A stretch of DNA of 32,111 nucleotides. Source: Brevundimonas sp. (GTDB lineage Bacteria > Pseudomonadota > Alphaproteobacteria > Caulobacterales > Caulobacteraceae). Positions 19,191 through 26,579 of this stretch are shown piece by piece. The translations under genes were made by a program, and so were the position numbers. The notes under the pieces are model-generated. The model ran no database searches and was not told the origin of the DNA. It worked only from the letters and a program-made list of their open reading frames with translations. The stretch covers positions 1 through 32,111 of the forward strand of contig NZ_JAEMRD010000024.1 of the NCBI RefSeq assembly GCF_016463485.1, in the 5' to 3' direction. The first letter of the stretch is position 1, and each line of letters opens with the position of its first letter.

Positions 19191-19691
19191 TTATGCAGAG
19201 TTTCCAGCCGCCAGCTCGCGGCACTCTTCGATCAGCTCTTCGATCGTGCCCTCCCACGGTACGTAGCCGTTCGTCAGCTCGACCGTGTCGAACCCGGCCG
19301 CCTTCGCTAGCTCAGCGAACTGGATCAACGCACCGGAGTATACCTTCTGGAAGAGCGACGCGGCCACTTCGGGCGGGTTGTACGTGACATCGAAGTCCGG
19401 ACCGCTCACCAGCGCCACGATCTCGCCGGGATGGCGTGAAGCAAAGCAGAAGTAGATGGGCAGATCGAAGGTGATCATCTCACCTGCGCTGGCGGTGACC
19501 AGGGGCTTACCGTCGATGTTCAGCGCTCGGAACGTCCAACGGCCATAACTACCCTCCTTCACGGCTTGGTGCAGGCCTTCACGGCCGTTGAGCATGACAA
19601 TGTTGCCGGCTTCAGGCGTATCGAAAGGAATGGGGTACGGCGCTCCGGGCACGTGAGCGGGGCTGGCCTTATTGGTGTTGTTCGTAGTCAT
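19191..19691 (-). CDS. Hypothetical protein, possibly phage-derived
   Basis: I do not recognise this 166-residue protein. It has no signal peptide or membrane helix. The N-terminal 25 residues are Thr/Asn/Pro-rich and probably flexible. The middle is beta-rich (ITFDLPIYFCFASRHPGEIV) and the end is helical (GTIEELIEECRELAAG). The start at 19691 has a weak AAGG. It lies 102 bp downstream of, and on the same strand as, the next small gene, probably one transcript. Confidence 0.55.
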   Translation of the reverse strand: MTTNNTNKASPAHVPGAPYPIPFDTPEAGNIVMLNGREGLHQAVKEGSYGRWTFRALNIDGKPLVTASAGEMITFDLPIYFCFASRHPGEIVALVSGPDFDVTYNPPEVAASLFQKVYSGALIQFAELAKAAGFDTVELTNGYVPWEGTIEELIEECRELAAGNSA

Positions 19692-19793
19692 GGAGTTGAC
19701 CTTGGAATGCAGCCGAGCAGAACGGCCTGCGTGGTTTGGATGTGGGGCGAGATGGCCGGGGACTCTGCGGGAGCACAGGATCGCCGGCCCCCG

Positions 19794-20231
19794 TCAGACG
19801 GGACGGGTCGGGCGCTTGACCAGGATCTGGTGTGACGCGAACTCAAACTTTTGAGGACGCTGCCACGTGATGCAATGACTGCGCAGGACGCCGTAGGCTT
19901 CTGCGACAGCGTCGGCATTGAACAGGGCCAGCCCGATCACCGAGGGACAGCCCTGCACCTCGAACTGCACGTGACGCGGGATCGTCAGGTGACTGGCGCT
20001 GCGGGGGGTGAGGTCGACAATCTGACGAATGTAACCGGGATGCTCCAGCTCGACCGAGCCAACCCCGTCAGGGTCTGGCAGCTTGACGAGCAGACCAAGA
20101 TACAGCGGGTTCGAAAACGCTCCAGCCCGCTTAGCGGCTGCGGTCGGTGCCATTTCGGCGTTGAACGGGCTGCTCTTCCAAGGCCCCATCGGCGATGGCG
20201 GGTGGCCGAAGCTTGGCGTGGTGCGGCTCAT
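19794..20231 (-). CDS. Hypothetical protein, weakly like a phage tail-fibre domain
   Basis: The 145-residue protein has a beta-rich layout: YLGLLVKLPDPDG, then ELEHPGYIRQIVDL, then SVIGLALFNADAVAEAYGVL, then FEFASHQILVKRP. This order resembles small phage tail or collar domains, which have an 'xLGLF', a 'YxRQ' and a 'GLFDA' segment in turn. The likeness is by eye and could be chance. The start at 20231 is well supported by AAGGA eight bases upstream. Cotranscribed with the gene at 19191. Confidence 0.55.
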   Translation of the reverse strand: MSRTTPSFGHPPSPMGPWKSSPFNAEMAPTAAAKRAGAFSNPLYLGLLVKLPDPDGVGSVELEHPGYIRQIVDLTPRSASHLTIPRHVQFEVQGCPSVIGLALFNADAVAEAYGVLRSHCITWQRPQKFEFASHQILVKRPTRPV

Positions 20232-20896
20232 ATAGGTGATCCTTCTAATAGGGGTGTTTGGTGGTGAAGCCAGCGTCGCCTCACACGTCGGACAGGTGTG
20301 CGTCAGCCTGAGACTGCTTGAGACAGTGTGCGTCAGTTCGAAATCGTCGCTTCTCCTAAGCCATTGAAAATATTCGCCTCTGCCGGACTGGAATTGACCC
20401 CGAAAACTTTTTCCCGGGCTGCGTCGGGGGGCCAGTCAACCGGCTGATTTCGAAAGATTTTAAGGCTGCGCTTCTCGCTTCTGGCGGCAGCCGTCGGACT
20501 CGATGTCGGACTCTCGTCGGACAGGGGTGTCCGCCGGAGCTGGCGAGTGCGTTTTGGAGGTCGTGCGGCCTCGCTGCCCCAAGGGACGGCGCGAAGGCAT
20601 CGGCGCCTGCGATGGCGACCTCGCCCACGCTGATGGAACAACAGGCGGTATCGATCTAAAGGTCAGGCAAAGCGTCGGCGCTGCACATCAGGTCGAAAGC
20701 GGGACGGCTCGGGAGGCCATCTTCGTGCTCTCGGTCAGGCATCGATCATGGTGATCACGACTGAGCCCCTGGCATCGACCACCAATGCCGGGACCACGGA
20801 CGGAACCCCGCTTCGAGTCACCACGCAGGCGTCTATCAAAATCGCGCCTGAGCCTTGGGTCAGCCGCCGGGGGAGGACGTTCGCGACACAATGCGT
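20232..20896. other. Gap without a supported gene
   Basis: About 660 bp between the small gene pair and the XRE gene. Several overlapping frames are open but none has domain content. An 11-bp direct repeat GTGTGCGTCAG occurs at 20296-20306 and 20326-20336, which could be a binding site or residue of a rearrangement. Confidence 0.4.
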
Positions 20897-21184
20897 TCAG
20901 TCAGGCTCTGCGATAGGGCCAGGCGCATTGGCGAAACGCAGGCCGGGCCCCGACGCATCGGCGTGCAGGAATGTGACTCCCATCGCCTCGAGCGTCGCAA
21001 CCAAGCGCTCGGCATTAGCCGCTGTCAGGACTTGCATGCCGCCGGCCTCCGCGCGGCGCACCGTGTTCACGCCCAGCCCGGCTTCTTTCGCCAGGGCCTC
21101 GACTGACAGCCCGAGCCCGGCACGCGCCGCAAGGAGCTGCACTGTCGTGGGCGAAAAATTACCATGTGGGCGGTTATTGACCAT
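20897..21184 (-). CDS. XRE-family HTH regulator of recombinase module 1
   Basis: This 95-residue protein has a Cro/CI-type HTH: TTVQLLAARAGLGLSVEALA, then GLGVNTVRRAEAGG. A short C-terminal EAMGVTFLHADASGPGLRF is typical of small alphaproteobacterial XRE regulators. It is divergent from the GIY-YIG gene with a palindrome between them. The start is uncertain: ATG 21184 gives a compact protein; GTG 21220 would add 12 residues and reach into the operator. Confidence 0.8.
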   Translation of the reverse strand: MVNNRPHGNFSPTTVQLLAARAGLGLSVEALAKEAGLGVNTVRRAEAGGMQVLTAANAERLVATLEAMGVTFLHADASGPGLRFANAPGPIAEPD

Positions 21185-21220
21185 CAGGTTCCGACATGCT
21201 AGCTGGATGTCACTGGGCAC

Positions 21221-21242
21221 TTTTCGCCCATATGGGCAAAAG
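21221..21242. promoter_or_regulatory. Palindromic operator between XRE and GIY-YIG genes
   Basis: The perfect 12-bp palindrome GCCCATATGGGC (21226-21237) sits inside a longer, slightly imperfect inverted repeat with TTTTC and AAAA flanks. A GGGCGAAAAATT sequence sharing the half-site lies at 21149-21160. The position in a divergent promoter fits binding by the XRE protein. Confidence 0.5.
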
Positions 21243-21255
21243 GAGCCTTCACACT

Positions 21256-21813
21256 ATGACGTCTACCTATCTGATTCAACCCGCCCGTGCGATGCGCGAT
21301 CACGCCCGCATGCTGCCCGAGACTGGCGGCGTCTACGCCATGCTGCTGGATAACCCCGAGGCGTTGGAGCCGGCGCTGCGCCGCGCCAGCCTGAAGCTCG
21401 ATCCGTTGCGCCTGGGCAAGCGCGCCATCCTTTACCTGGGTGCCACGGAAGACAGCCTGCGCACCCGCGTGAAGTGCCATCTGTCGGACGACACCTGCAT
21501 CTCGACCTTTCGCATGTCCTTGGGAGCGGTGCTGGCCGAGGAACTCGGCCTCGTCGTCTGGCCTCGCCCTGGCGAGCGTTACTTCGGCTTCGAACGCGAG
21601 AGCGAGCTGAAGCTGAGCGCCTGGGTCCAAGCTAACGTCTCGGTGGCGGCACGCGTGTCGCGCCACGCCATGAAGATTGAGAAGGCCCTGATCGCCAGCC
21701 GCCACCCGGCCCTCAACATCAAGTTCCGCAATGACCGCCAAGGCGCCGAAGTCTTGATGCTGATGCGCGAGCGCATGCGCGGCCTGCCCATCGACCGCGC
21801 GAGCCTGAACTGA
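21256..21813 (+). CDS. GIY-YIG nuclease domain protein (module 1)
   Basis: The 185-residue protein shows the GIY-YIG core: GGVYAMLLD (24-32, the 'GIY' strand), AILYLGATEDSLRTRVKCHL (57-76, the 'YIG' strand and the following Arg helix), catalytic-type E142 in KIEKALIASRHPALNIKF, and PALN at 151-154. Between them lies FRMSLGAVLAEEL. GIY-YIG enzymes cut DNA with a single metal ion. The start has AAAGGAG at 21238-21244. Its stop overlaps the next ATG (TGATG). It is the first gene of a three-gene unit ending in a tyrosine recombinase, so it may act in excision or integration, or in defence of the element. Confidence 0.8.
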   Translation: MTSTYLIQPARAMRDHARMLPETGGVYAMLLDNPEALEPALRRASLKLDPLRLGKRAILYLGATEDSLRTRVKCHLSDDTCISTFRMSLGAVLAEELGLVVWPRPGERYFGFERESELKLSAWVQANVSVAARVSRHAMKIEKALIASRHPALNIKFRNDRQGAEVLMLMRERMRGLPIDRASLN

Positions 21814-22082
21814 TGAGCGACGCCGAGCCGCAAGACCTGGCTGCCGCACAGCGGCTGACAACGGCGGAAGTCATGGCGCTGGCGCGAATCTCGCGGGCGA
21901 CACTGTGGCGTCGTGTGGCGAGCGGGCGTTTGCCGACCCCGATCGATCATGGTCGTCAGTCGCTGTTCGCACGCCTCGCCGTCATCGCCGCTCTGACGAA
22001 GGAGCCGGTGCCGATGTCGCACACGCTGGAAACCGAGCGTCGACTGGCGGCGCTTCGCCGCCGTCGTCACAAAGGGGGTTGA
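21813..22082 (+). CDS. AlpA/excisionase-like HTH protein (module 1)
   Basis: This 89-residue protein has a MerR/AlpA-like winged HTH: RLTTAEVMALARISRATLWR, then RVASGRLPTPID, followed by a basic C-terminal tail. Such small proteins act as excisionases or as activators of integrase genes. It lies directly between the GIY-YIG gene (overlap) and the recombinase gene (86 bp). Confidence 0.8.
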   Translation: MSDAEPQDLAAAQRLTTAEVMALARISRATLWRRVASGRLPTPIDHGRQSLFARLAVIAALTKEPVPMSHTLETERRLAALRRRRHKGG

Positions 22083-22085
22083 TTT

Positions 22086-22137
22086 TGGGAAAAACACAGA
22101 ATAGACACTCGGATTCATTCTGGGAAAAACACGGAAT
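22086..22137 (+). repeat. Two direct repeats upstream of recombinase 1
   Basis: TGGGAAAAACACAGAAT (22086-22102) and TGGGAAAAACACGGAAT (22121-22137) differ at one base and are 35 bp apart. They lie 32 bp before the recombinase start. A third, inverted copy is at 24046-24062. They may be recombinase arm sites or operators. Confidence 0.7.
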
Positions 22138-22168
22138 GGAAGGAGTTTTGCAACAATCTGGAGGTCAT

Positions 22169-23419
22169 ATGATCAAGAACTACGGTACGTGTGTGGGTGT
22201 CCGCCATCGCTTGGACGGGACATCTCAGTTCCGCTTTGCGGTGCGCCGCAACTGCCCCAAGGGCTGGAAGAAGACCATCCCGATTCTGGTCGACGGCCGC
22301 GACAGCGTTGTCCTCGAGCAGATGACGGCCGCGCAGGAAGCGCAGGTCGAACAGCGTGCCGACGAGCTCTTTCGCCAGCTGGAAGCCATGCGGGCCGGTG
22401 AGTTCGCTCCCAACGATACTGTGCCCCCCAAGATTGAACGCTCCTGGGAGCATCTGATCGAGCTGCGTCGGGAACTGTCCTGGGAAGACCTGAAGCCGGC
22501 CAGCAGGCGCACCTATGCCTCGACACAAAAGACCCTGCTCAAGATGTTTGGCGGAGATCCTTCGTTGGCGCCGTCGGTCGTGGTGGAATCCCAGACTGAC
22601 AAAATCATCAAGGCTCGCCTCAAAAGCCCTCACCAGCGCAAGAAGGCGTTCCAAGAGCTCAGCGTTCTCATTCGTAAGGCTATCCGTGAGGGCTGGCGCT
22701 CTGCGGGGATGGAAGTTGCCTCTAAGTCCCGGATCCCTGATGCACCTATCCGCCTGTGGTCGCCTGGTGAGCTGCACTGCGCGGTCACCGCCGCCATCCA
22801 GACGGGTGAGCGCGGCCTGGCTCTTTTGATGATCTCGCAGTGGGAGATCGGCCAACGCCTGCAGAGTGTGCGCAACTTCCGCTACGGGACCCACTACAAG
22901 AATGGTGTGTTCCGCTACCGCTGCGTCAAGGGTGAACGCCCGATCGAAATCGAGATCCTCAACCGTTCCGCCCGTCGCGTGCTCGACGACAACTATCGTG
23001 AGGGCGAATGGATGTTCCCCAAAGGCGACACGGGCAAACCCTTCACCGGGCCCGAGTTGTCGAAGGCCTACACCCGTATCCGCAAGAGCGTTCCAGGCTT
23101 CGATCAGAAGCTTCAGCTTCGTCAGCTGCGTCACACGGTCATCTGTGAACTGGCCAAGGCGGACTGCAACGCGCTGGAAATCTCAACCATCACCAGCCAC
23201 GACATCGATACCGTTCACCGTACGCTGAAGCACTACTTCGTGAACAACACCGAGATGGCGCGTCACGCCATGGAGAAGCGCGAACGTCGTCGTCTGGACA
23301 ACGTCACTGGCATGAATGGCGAGTTCATCATCGAAGCCACGCGCCGCATTTTCATCGGAGACAGACCTAAGTCCGAAGTCCCGACTCCGCTTGTGGAAAC
23401 AACGTACTATGAAGCGTAG
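22169..23419 (+). CDS. Tyrosine recombinase/integrase (module 1)
   Basis: The protein has 416 residues. The N-terminal 100 include an arm-binding-like region, then a SAM-like core-binding domain (about 95-185), then the catalytic domain: R230 in EIGQRLQS, K254, R321 in QLRQLRHT, H344 in SHDI, Y356 in LKHYF. The HxxR position reads RxxR, so one usual His is replaced. It starts at ATG 22169 with GGAG ahead; an upstream in-frame extension to 21905 runs through the HTH gene and the repeats and is unlikely. Its last 53 bp overlap the convergent gene. Confidence 0.85.
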   Translation: MIKNYGTCVGVRHRLDGTSQFRFAVRRNCPKGWKKTIPILVDGRDSVVLEQMTAAQEAQVEQRADELFRQLEAMRAGEFAPNDTVPPKIERSWEHLIELRRELSWEDLKPASRRTYASTQKTLLKMFGGDPSLAPSVVVESQTDKIIKARLKSPHQRKKAFQELSVLIRKAIREGWRSAGMEVASKSRIPDAPIRLWSPGELHCAVTAAIQTGERGLALLMISQWEIGQRLQSVRNFRYGTHYKNGVFRYRCVKGERPIEIEILNRSARRVLDDNYREGEWMFPKGDTGKPFTGPELSKAYTRIRKSVPGFDQKLQLRQLRHTVICELAKADCNALEISTITSHDIDTVHRTLKHYFVNNTEMARHAMEKRERRRLDNVTGMNGEFIIEATRRIFIGDRPKSEVPTPLVETTYYEA

Positions 23420-24020
23420 CGAAAACCGGCCGCATCACCCGGGTCGTTACTGCGTAAGCTTCCTCCGTGGGGCTACGGCCCGCCGGACGACCGGCGGGAT
23501 GGTAGCTCACGGTGATTCCTTGCCGATCAGGCGCCTCGGACCGCCAGATTATCTGGATGCTCGCGCTCAAGCGGGGTCGCCGAAGATCCAATTCGGCCTG
23601 GAACCGTCCCGTCGGCATCACGTCCTTCTCGCCGGTGCTTGGGTGCAGAAGAGGCGCCAACTCGATCAAGGCGGCCACTGCGTCCAGAAGTCTCGCAGCG
23701 GTTGTGACTGGGCGCAACACGTCGGGGAGCGGGTCGTGTTCCCCGAACGGAGACCCTTTCCGGGTCGCTCTGCCAAATCGCTTCAGATCCGCAAGGACCT
23801 GCACTTGGGCGATCGCGTCGGGGGAAGCATCTGCCAGCCCGTACAGGCCCAGCAACAGGGCGGCGGCGTCCAATGCCGTCATCTCGGCTGCGCCTCGGCC
23901 GCGCTTGGTGGTTTGGATCAGGCCGGCCTCGCGCAGGGTTCTGGCGACGTGATCAATCGTACCGCGGGGGCGATCATCGCAAAGCGTCAGAGCGTCGATC
24001 AAAGCGGGCAGGCGGGCCAT
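23367..24020 (-). CDS. Probable DNA-binding regulator of recombinase module 2
   Basis: This is a 217-residue protein. The N-terminal 50 residues (TIDHVARTLREAGLIQTTKRG, then GAAEMTALDAAALLLGLYGL) look like a winged HTH of the type found in many alphaproteobacterial prophage and plasmid genes. The rest has no known domain. The start at 24020 has GGAG upstream; 24110 would lengthen it through the repeat region and is less likely. Divergent from the GIY-YIG-like gene of module 2, mirroring the XRE of module 1. It overlaps the end of recombinase 1 on the opposite strand. Confidence 0.7.
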   Translation of the reverse strand: MARLPALIDALTLCDDRPRGTIDHVARTLREAGLIQTTKRGRGAAEMTALDAAALLLGLYGLADASPDAIAQVQVLADLKRFGRATRKGSPFGEHDPLPDVLRPVTTAARLLDAVAALIELAPLLHPSTGEKDVMPTGRFQAELDLRRPRLSASIQIIWRSEAPDRQGITVSYHPAGRPAGRSPTEEAYAVTTRVMRPVFATLHSTLFPQAESGLRT

Positions 24021-24045
24021 CTCGTCTCCAGTGATCACACCGTTA

Positions 24046-24081
24046 ATTCTGCGTTTTTCCCAATATTCGGACTCTGTGTCC
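24046..24081 (-). repeat. Third copy of the 17-bp repeat, inverted, in the module 2 promoter
   Basis: On the minus strand, TGGGAAAAACGCAGAAT (24046-24062) matches the two copies at 22086-22137 at 15-16 of 17 bases. It is preceded by GACAC and a CGAAT segment, which are also seen before the second copy there. It lies between the divergent starts at 24020 and 24109. Confidence 0.7.
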
Positions 24082-24108
24082 AGAGGCTTTCCAATGAAAG
24101 GCATTCCC

Positions 24109-24558
24109 ATGCGTGACTATGAAACCTACCACCTGTCGTGCCTGCTCGACACGCGTCTCCCGTCCGGTCCTGGCGACCTGATTATCAGCCTGCGCGAAAC
24201 CGTCTTCACCACCGAGGGCGGCCCCGACCACATCGTTCTGTTGGAAGCCGGCACGCTCCTCTACGTCGAGGCCGCCGCGCCGTCTCTGGCGGATGCCGTT
24301 AAGCGTCATCTGTTCGGCACGGTGAAAACCTCCGAGTTCCGTATGCCGCTGGGTCTGTCGCTGCGCCTGTCCGACCCTGAGACGGGCGCAGCGACCGTTG
24401 AGACGGAGGCGATGATCAGCCGCTGGCTGTCCAAAAACACCGTGGCGTCCATTCGCGTCCACAGCCGCAAGCCGCCGGCGGCCGAGACGCGCTACGGCTG
24501 GTACAACGCCGAGCGTTATATCCAGACGATCAAGAAACGCCGTGGCCGGGGCAAGTGA
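24109..24558 (+). CDS. Degenerate GIY-YIG-like protein (module 2)
   Basis: The 149-residue protein aligns by eye with the module 1 GIY-YIG protein: LLYVEAAAPSLADAVKRHLF against ILYLGATEDSLRTRVKCHL, SEFRMPLGLSLRL against STFRMSLGAVLAE, and ETEAMISRWLSKNTVASIRV against ESELKLSAWVQANVSVAARV. The YIG Gly is Glu here, the Arg of the following helix is lost, and the C-terminal E and PALN segment is replaced by KKRRGRGK. It is therefore probably inactive as a nuclease and perhaps only a DNA-binding or structural paralogue. Start 24109 has AAAGG upstream; 24094 is possible. Confidence 0.75.
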   Translation: MRDYETYHLSCLLDTRLPSGPGDLIISLRETVFTTEGGPDHIVLLEAGTLLYVEAAAPSLADAVKRHLFGTVKTSEFRMPLGLSLRLSDPETGAATVETEAMISRWLSKNTVASIRVHSRKPPAAETRYGWYNAERYIQTIKKRRGRGK

Positions 24559-24986
24559 AGAGTGAGCCCCTTCACAGCGCTCCTCCGCCCGTACGCCCAG
24601 GCCGGAGCCAGTTTCGGCCAGACCCGCGCGACTGGGGCGACGACGAGCCACTCACCCTGGTCGAAGCGGTGGCGGTCTTCTTCCCCGACGGACCACTCAC
24701 GCTCTCTTCGCTGCGCAACGAAATCCGTAAAGGCCATCTGCGCGCAGCGAAAGTCGCGGGCCGGCTCTTCGTCACGCCCGCCAGCCTGCGTGGCTTGTTC
24801 GAGCTGCACCAGTGGGTAGGCCGGCAAAAGGCGCACGCCTCTACCTTCGCGACGGCCGTATCGACCCGAAATCAGGACGGGTGGTCGCCGCCGTCTACTT
24901 CATCCGAGACGGTCAGAAAAACATCAGCACAGGCTGCGGCCCGGAGCGCCTTGAAGACGCTCAAATCGCGCTCGCCGAATACGTAA
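24555..24986 (+). CDS. Excisionase-like HTH protein overlapping recombinase 2
   Basis: This 143-residue protein has a winged-HTH segment at about 33-80: PLTLVEAVAVFFPDGPLTLS, then SLRNEIRKGHLRAAKVAGRL, then FVTPASLRGLFEL. It starts at GTG 24555 across the previous stop. From about residue 87 on, the protein is Ser/Thr/Ala-rich without domain character. That part is encoded by the same DNA as the start of the recombinase in another frame (24812-24986). Such small HTH genes overlapping integrases recur in alphaproteobacteria. It may serve as excisionase or integrase activator. Confidence 0.75.
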   Translation: MKSEPLHSAPPPVRPGRSQFRPDPRDWGDDEPLTLVEAVAVFFPDGPLTLSSLRNEIRKGHLRAAKVAGRLFVTPASLRGLFELHQWVGRQKAHASTFATAVSTRNQDGWSPPSTSSETVRKTSAQAAARSALKTLKSRSPNT

Positions 24987-26041
24987 CGGCGCGCAAGGCC
25001 GCGTCGCGTGCGACCGATCGCGCCCAACACCCTGAGGAGGTGCTGGTCGACGAAGTGGTTGCTCTCTATGCCCGCGAGAAGGCTCCCAAGGTCGCCGACC
25101 CGGGCTCGGCCAGCGCGCGCCTGACGGCCATCCTCGACTGGTGGGGCGGCAAAACACTGGGCGAGATTCGCCGCAGTAGCTGCCAGGCGTATGTTGCGCA
25201 TCGGTCGAGCCAGCCGATCAAAACGTTCAAGGATCCATCGCGCGCGCGTCTGGTGACCCCCGCCGGCGCGCGCCGCGAACTTGAGGATCTGTCGGCCGCC
25301 GTCACTTACTGGGCCGCCGAATATCCTCTGACGCGCAAACCGGAGTTCACCTATCCCGCGGCGATCCTTGGCTCGCGCGACGCGCTAAGCCGCAACCAGG
25401 TCGCCGCTCTCCTGCGCGCCGCGCGTGGCTGGCGGCTGGTCAACGGGCGCTGGCGCGAGACGGCGATGTCGACCCGGTCCAACCGCGCTCATCTCGTCCG
25501 GTTCGTCTTGATGGGCATCTATACCGGCACCCGTCCCGGCGTTTTGCCCAAGCTGCGGTGGACGCCATCGGACGACTGCGCATGGGTCGATCTGGACAAG
25601 GGCTGGATCTACCGGCGCGGCCGCAAGGAGGCCGACCACCCTACCAAACGGCGGCCGATGTGCCGGATCCCAAAGCGCCTTTTGCGCCATATGCACCGCT
25701 GGCGCCGTCAGGACGACGCCTTGAACCTCCAGCGCGCAAAGGCGGGCCTGCCGTCGATCGAGACCGTGCTGCATCACGGCGGTCGCGCCATCCGCGGACG
25801 CATCCGCAAGGGCTTCCACGGGATCGTCGCCGACGCAGGCCTGCCTGATGCGGTGACCCCGCACTGGCAGCGGCATACCGCGGCGACCTGGCTGATGGAG
25901 GCCGATGTCCCGCTGCGCCGCGCCGCTCAATATCTCGGCATGACGCCGCGGACTTTGGAGAAGGTCTACGGCCATCACCGTCCGGACTACCAATCCGACG
26001 TCAGCGCCGCTTTCGAGCGCTCAGGCCGCCGCGCCGCCTGA
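24812..26041 (+). CDS. Tyrosine recombinase/integrase (module 2)
   Basis: The 409-residue integrase has an N-terminal beta segment (YLRDGRIDPKSGRVVAAVYF, then STGCG), a SAM-like domain (about 75-180) and a catalytic domain with R241 (YTGTRPGVL), K279, H351-x-x-R354 (HWQRHTAAT) and Y386 (LEKVYGHH). The usual LGH reads LGM. It starts at GTG 24812 within the HTH gene, an overlap of 175 bp. Differs in family from recombinase 1. A decayed partial copy of this type lies downstream (26580-26781). Confidence 0.9.
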   Translation: MGRPAKGARLYLRDGRIDPKSGRVVAAVYFIRDGQKNISTGCGPERLEDAQIALAEYVTARKAASRATDRAQHPEEVLVDEVVALYAREKAPKVADPGSASARLTAILDWWGGKTLGEIRRSSCQAYVAHRSSQPIKTFKDPSRARLVTPAGARRELEDLSAAVTYWAAEYPLTRKPEFTYPAAILGSRDALSRNQVAALLRAARGWRLVNGRWRETAMSTRSNRAHLVRFVLMGIYTGTRPGVLPKLRWTPSDDCAWVDLDKGWIYRRGRKEADHPTKRRPMCRIPKRLLRHMHRWRRQDDALNLQRAKAGLPSIETVLHHGGRAIRGRIRKGFHGIVADAGLPDAVTPHWQRHTAATWLMEADVPLRRAAQYLGMTPRTLEKVYGHHRPDYQSDVSAAFERSGRRAA

Positions 26042-26091
26042 CCCACCCACACGTGCCGAGATCTAATCCGGCTGTTTTCAAGGAGTTTCAT

Positions 26092-26574
26092 ATGCCTGCC
26101 ATTGCCACCATCGCTACCTTGACGGTTGGAAGGAACACATCCCCCAACGTCTCTGACACCATCACCTTCTCGGTCCCCGGTGCGCCCCGTGGGAAAGCCA
26201 GGCCCAGTGCCCGCGCCTTCATGGGCAAGGTTCAGCGCTTCAAGGACAGCAAAACGGTGGCGTATGAAAGCCTCGTGCGTCTCGCAGCCAGCGAAGCCAT
26301 GGAAGGGCACGATCGCATCGATGACCCTGTGTTTGTAGAGATCGAAGTCTTTATCGAGCCAGTCGCTTCCACTACCCGTTCTCGTTACGCCCAGATGATC
26401 GCCGGGCGGATCATGCCGACCAAGGCGCCTGATCTCGACAACATCATCAAGTCCATCCTTGATGGCTGCAACGGGGTCGTCTTTCGTGACGATGTACTCG
26501 TGATGAAGATTTCAGCGTCGAAGGTTTATGCAGCCCGCAGCCGGGTGGACGTCAAGGTCTCACGCATTTTCTAG
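26092..26574 (+). CDS. RusA-family Holliday junction resolvase
   Basis: The 160-residue protein is a RusA-type endonuclease, which resolves four-way junctions and is usual in lambdoid-type phages. Seen: FSVPGAPRGKARPSAR (26-41), then KAPDLDNIIKSILDGCNGVV with D114 and D116, and RDD at 132-134 giving the remaining acidic residue. The start at 26092 has a good AAGGAG. Placed 50 bp after recombinase 2 on the same strand; it probably belongs to the element's recombination functions. Confidence 0.85.
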   Translation: MPAIATIATLTVGRNTSPNVSDTITFSVPGAPRGKARPSARAFMGKVQRFKDSKTVAYESLVRLAASEAMEGHDRIDDPVFVEIEVFIEPVASTTRSRYAQMIAGRIMPTKAPDLDNIIKSILDGCNGVVFRDDVLVMKISASKVYAARSRVDVKVSRIF

Positions 26575-26579
26575 GTAAG

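Noticed and set aside
20748..21353. Plus-strand frame across the XRE gene and promoter
   Set aside because: It crosses the divergent promoter and palindrome and has no domain; the minus-strand XRE frame is convincing.
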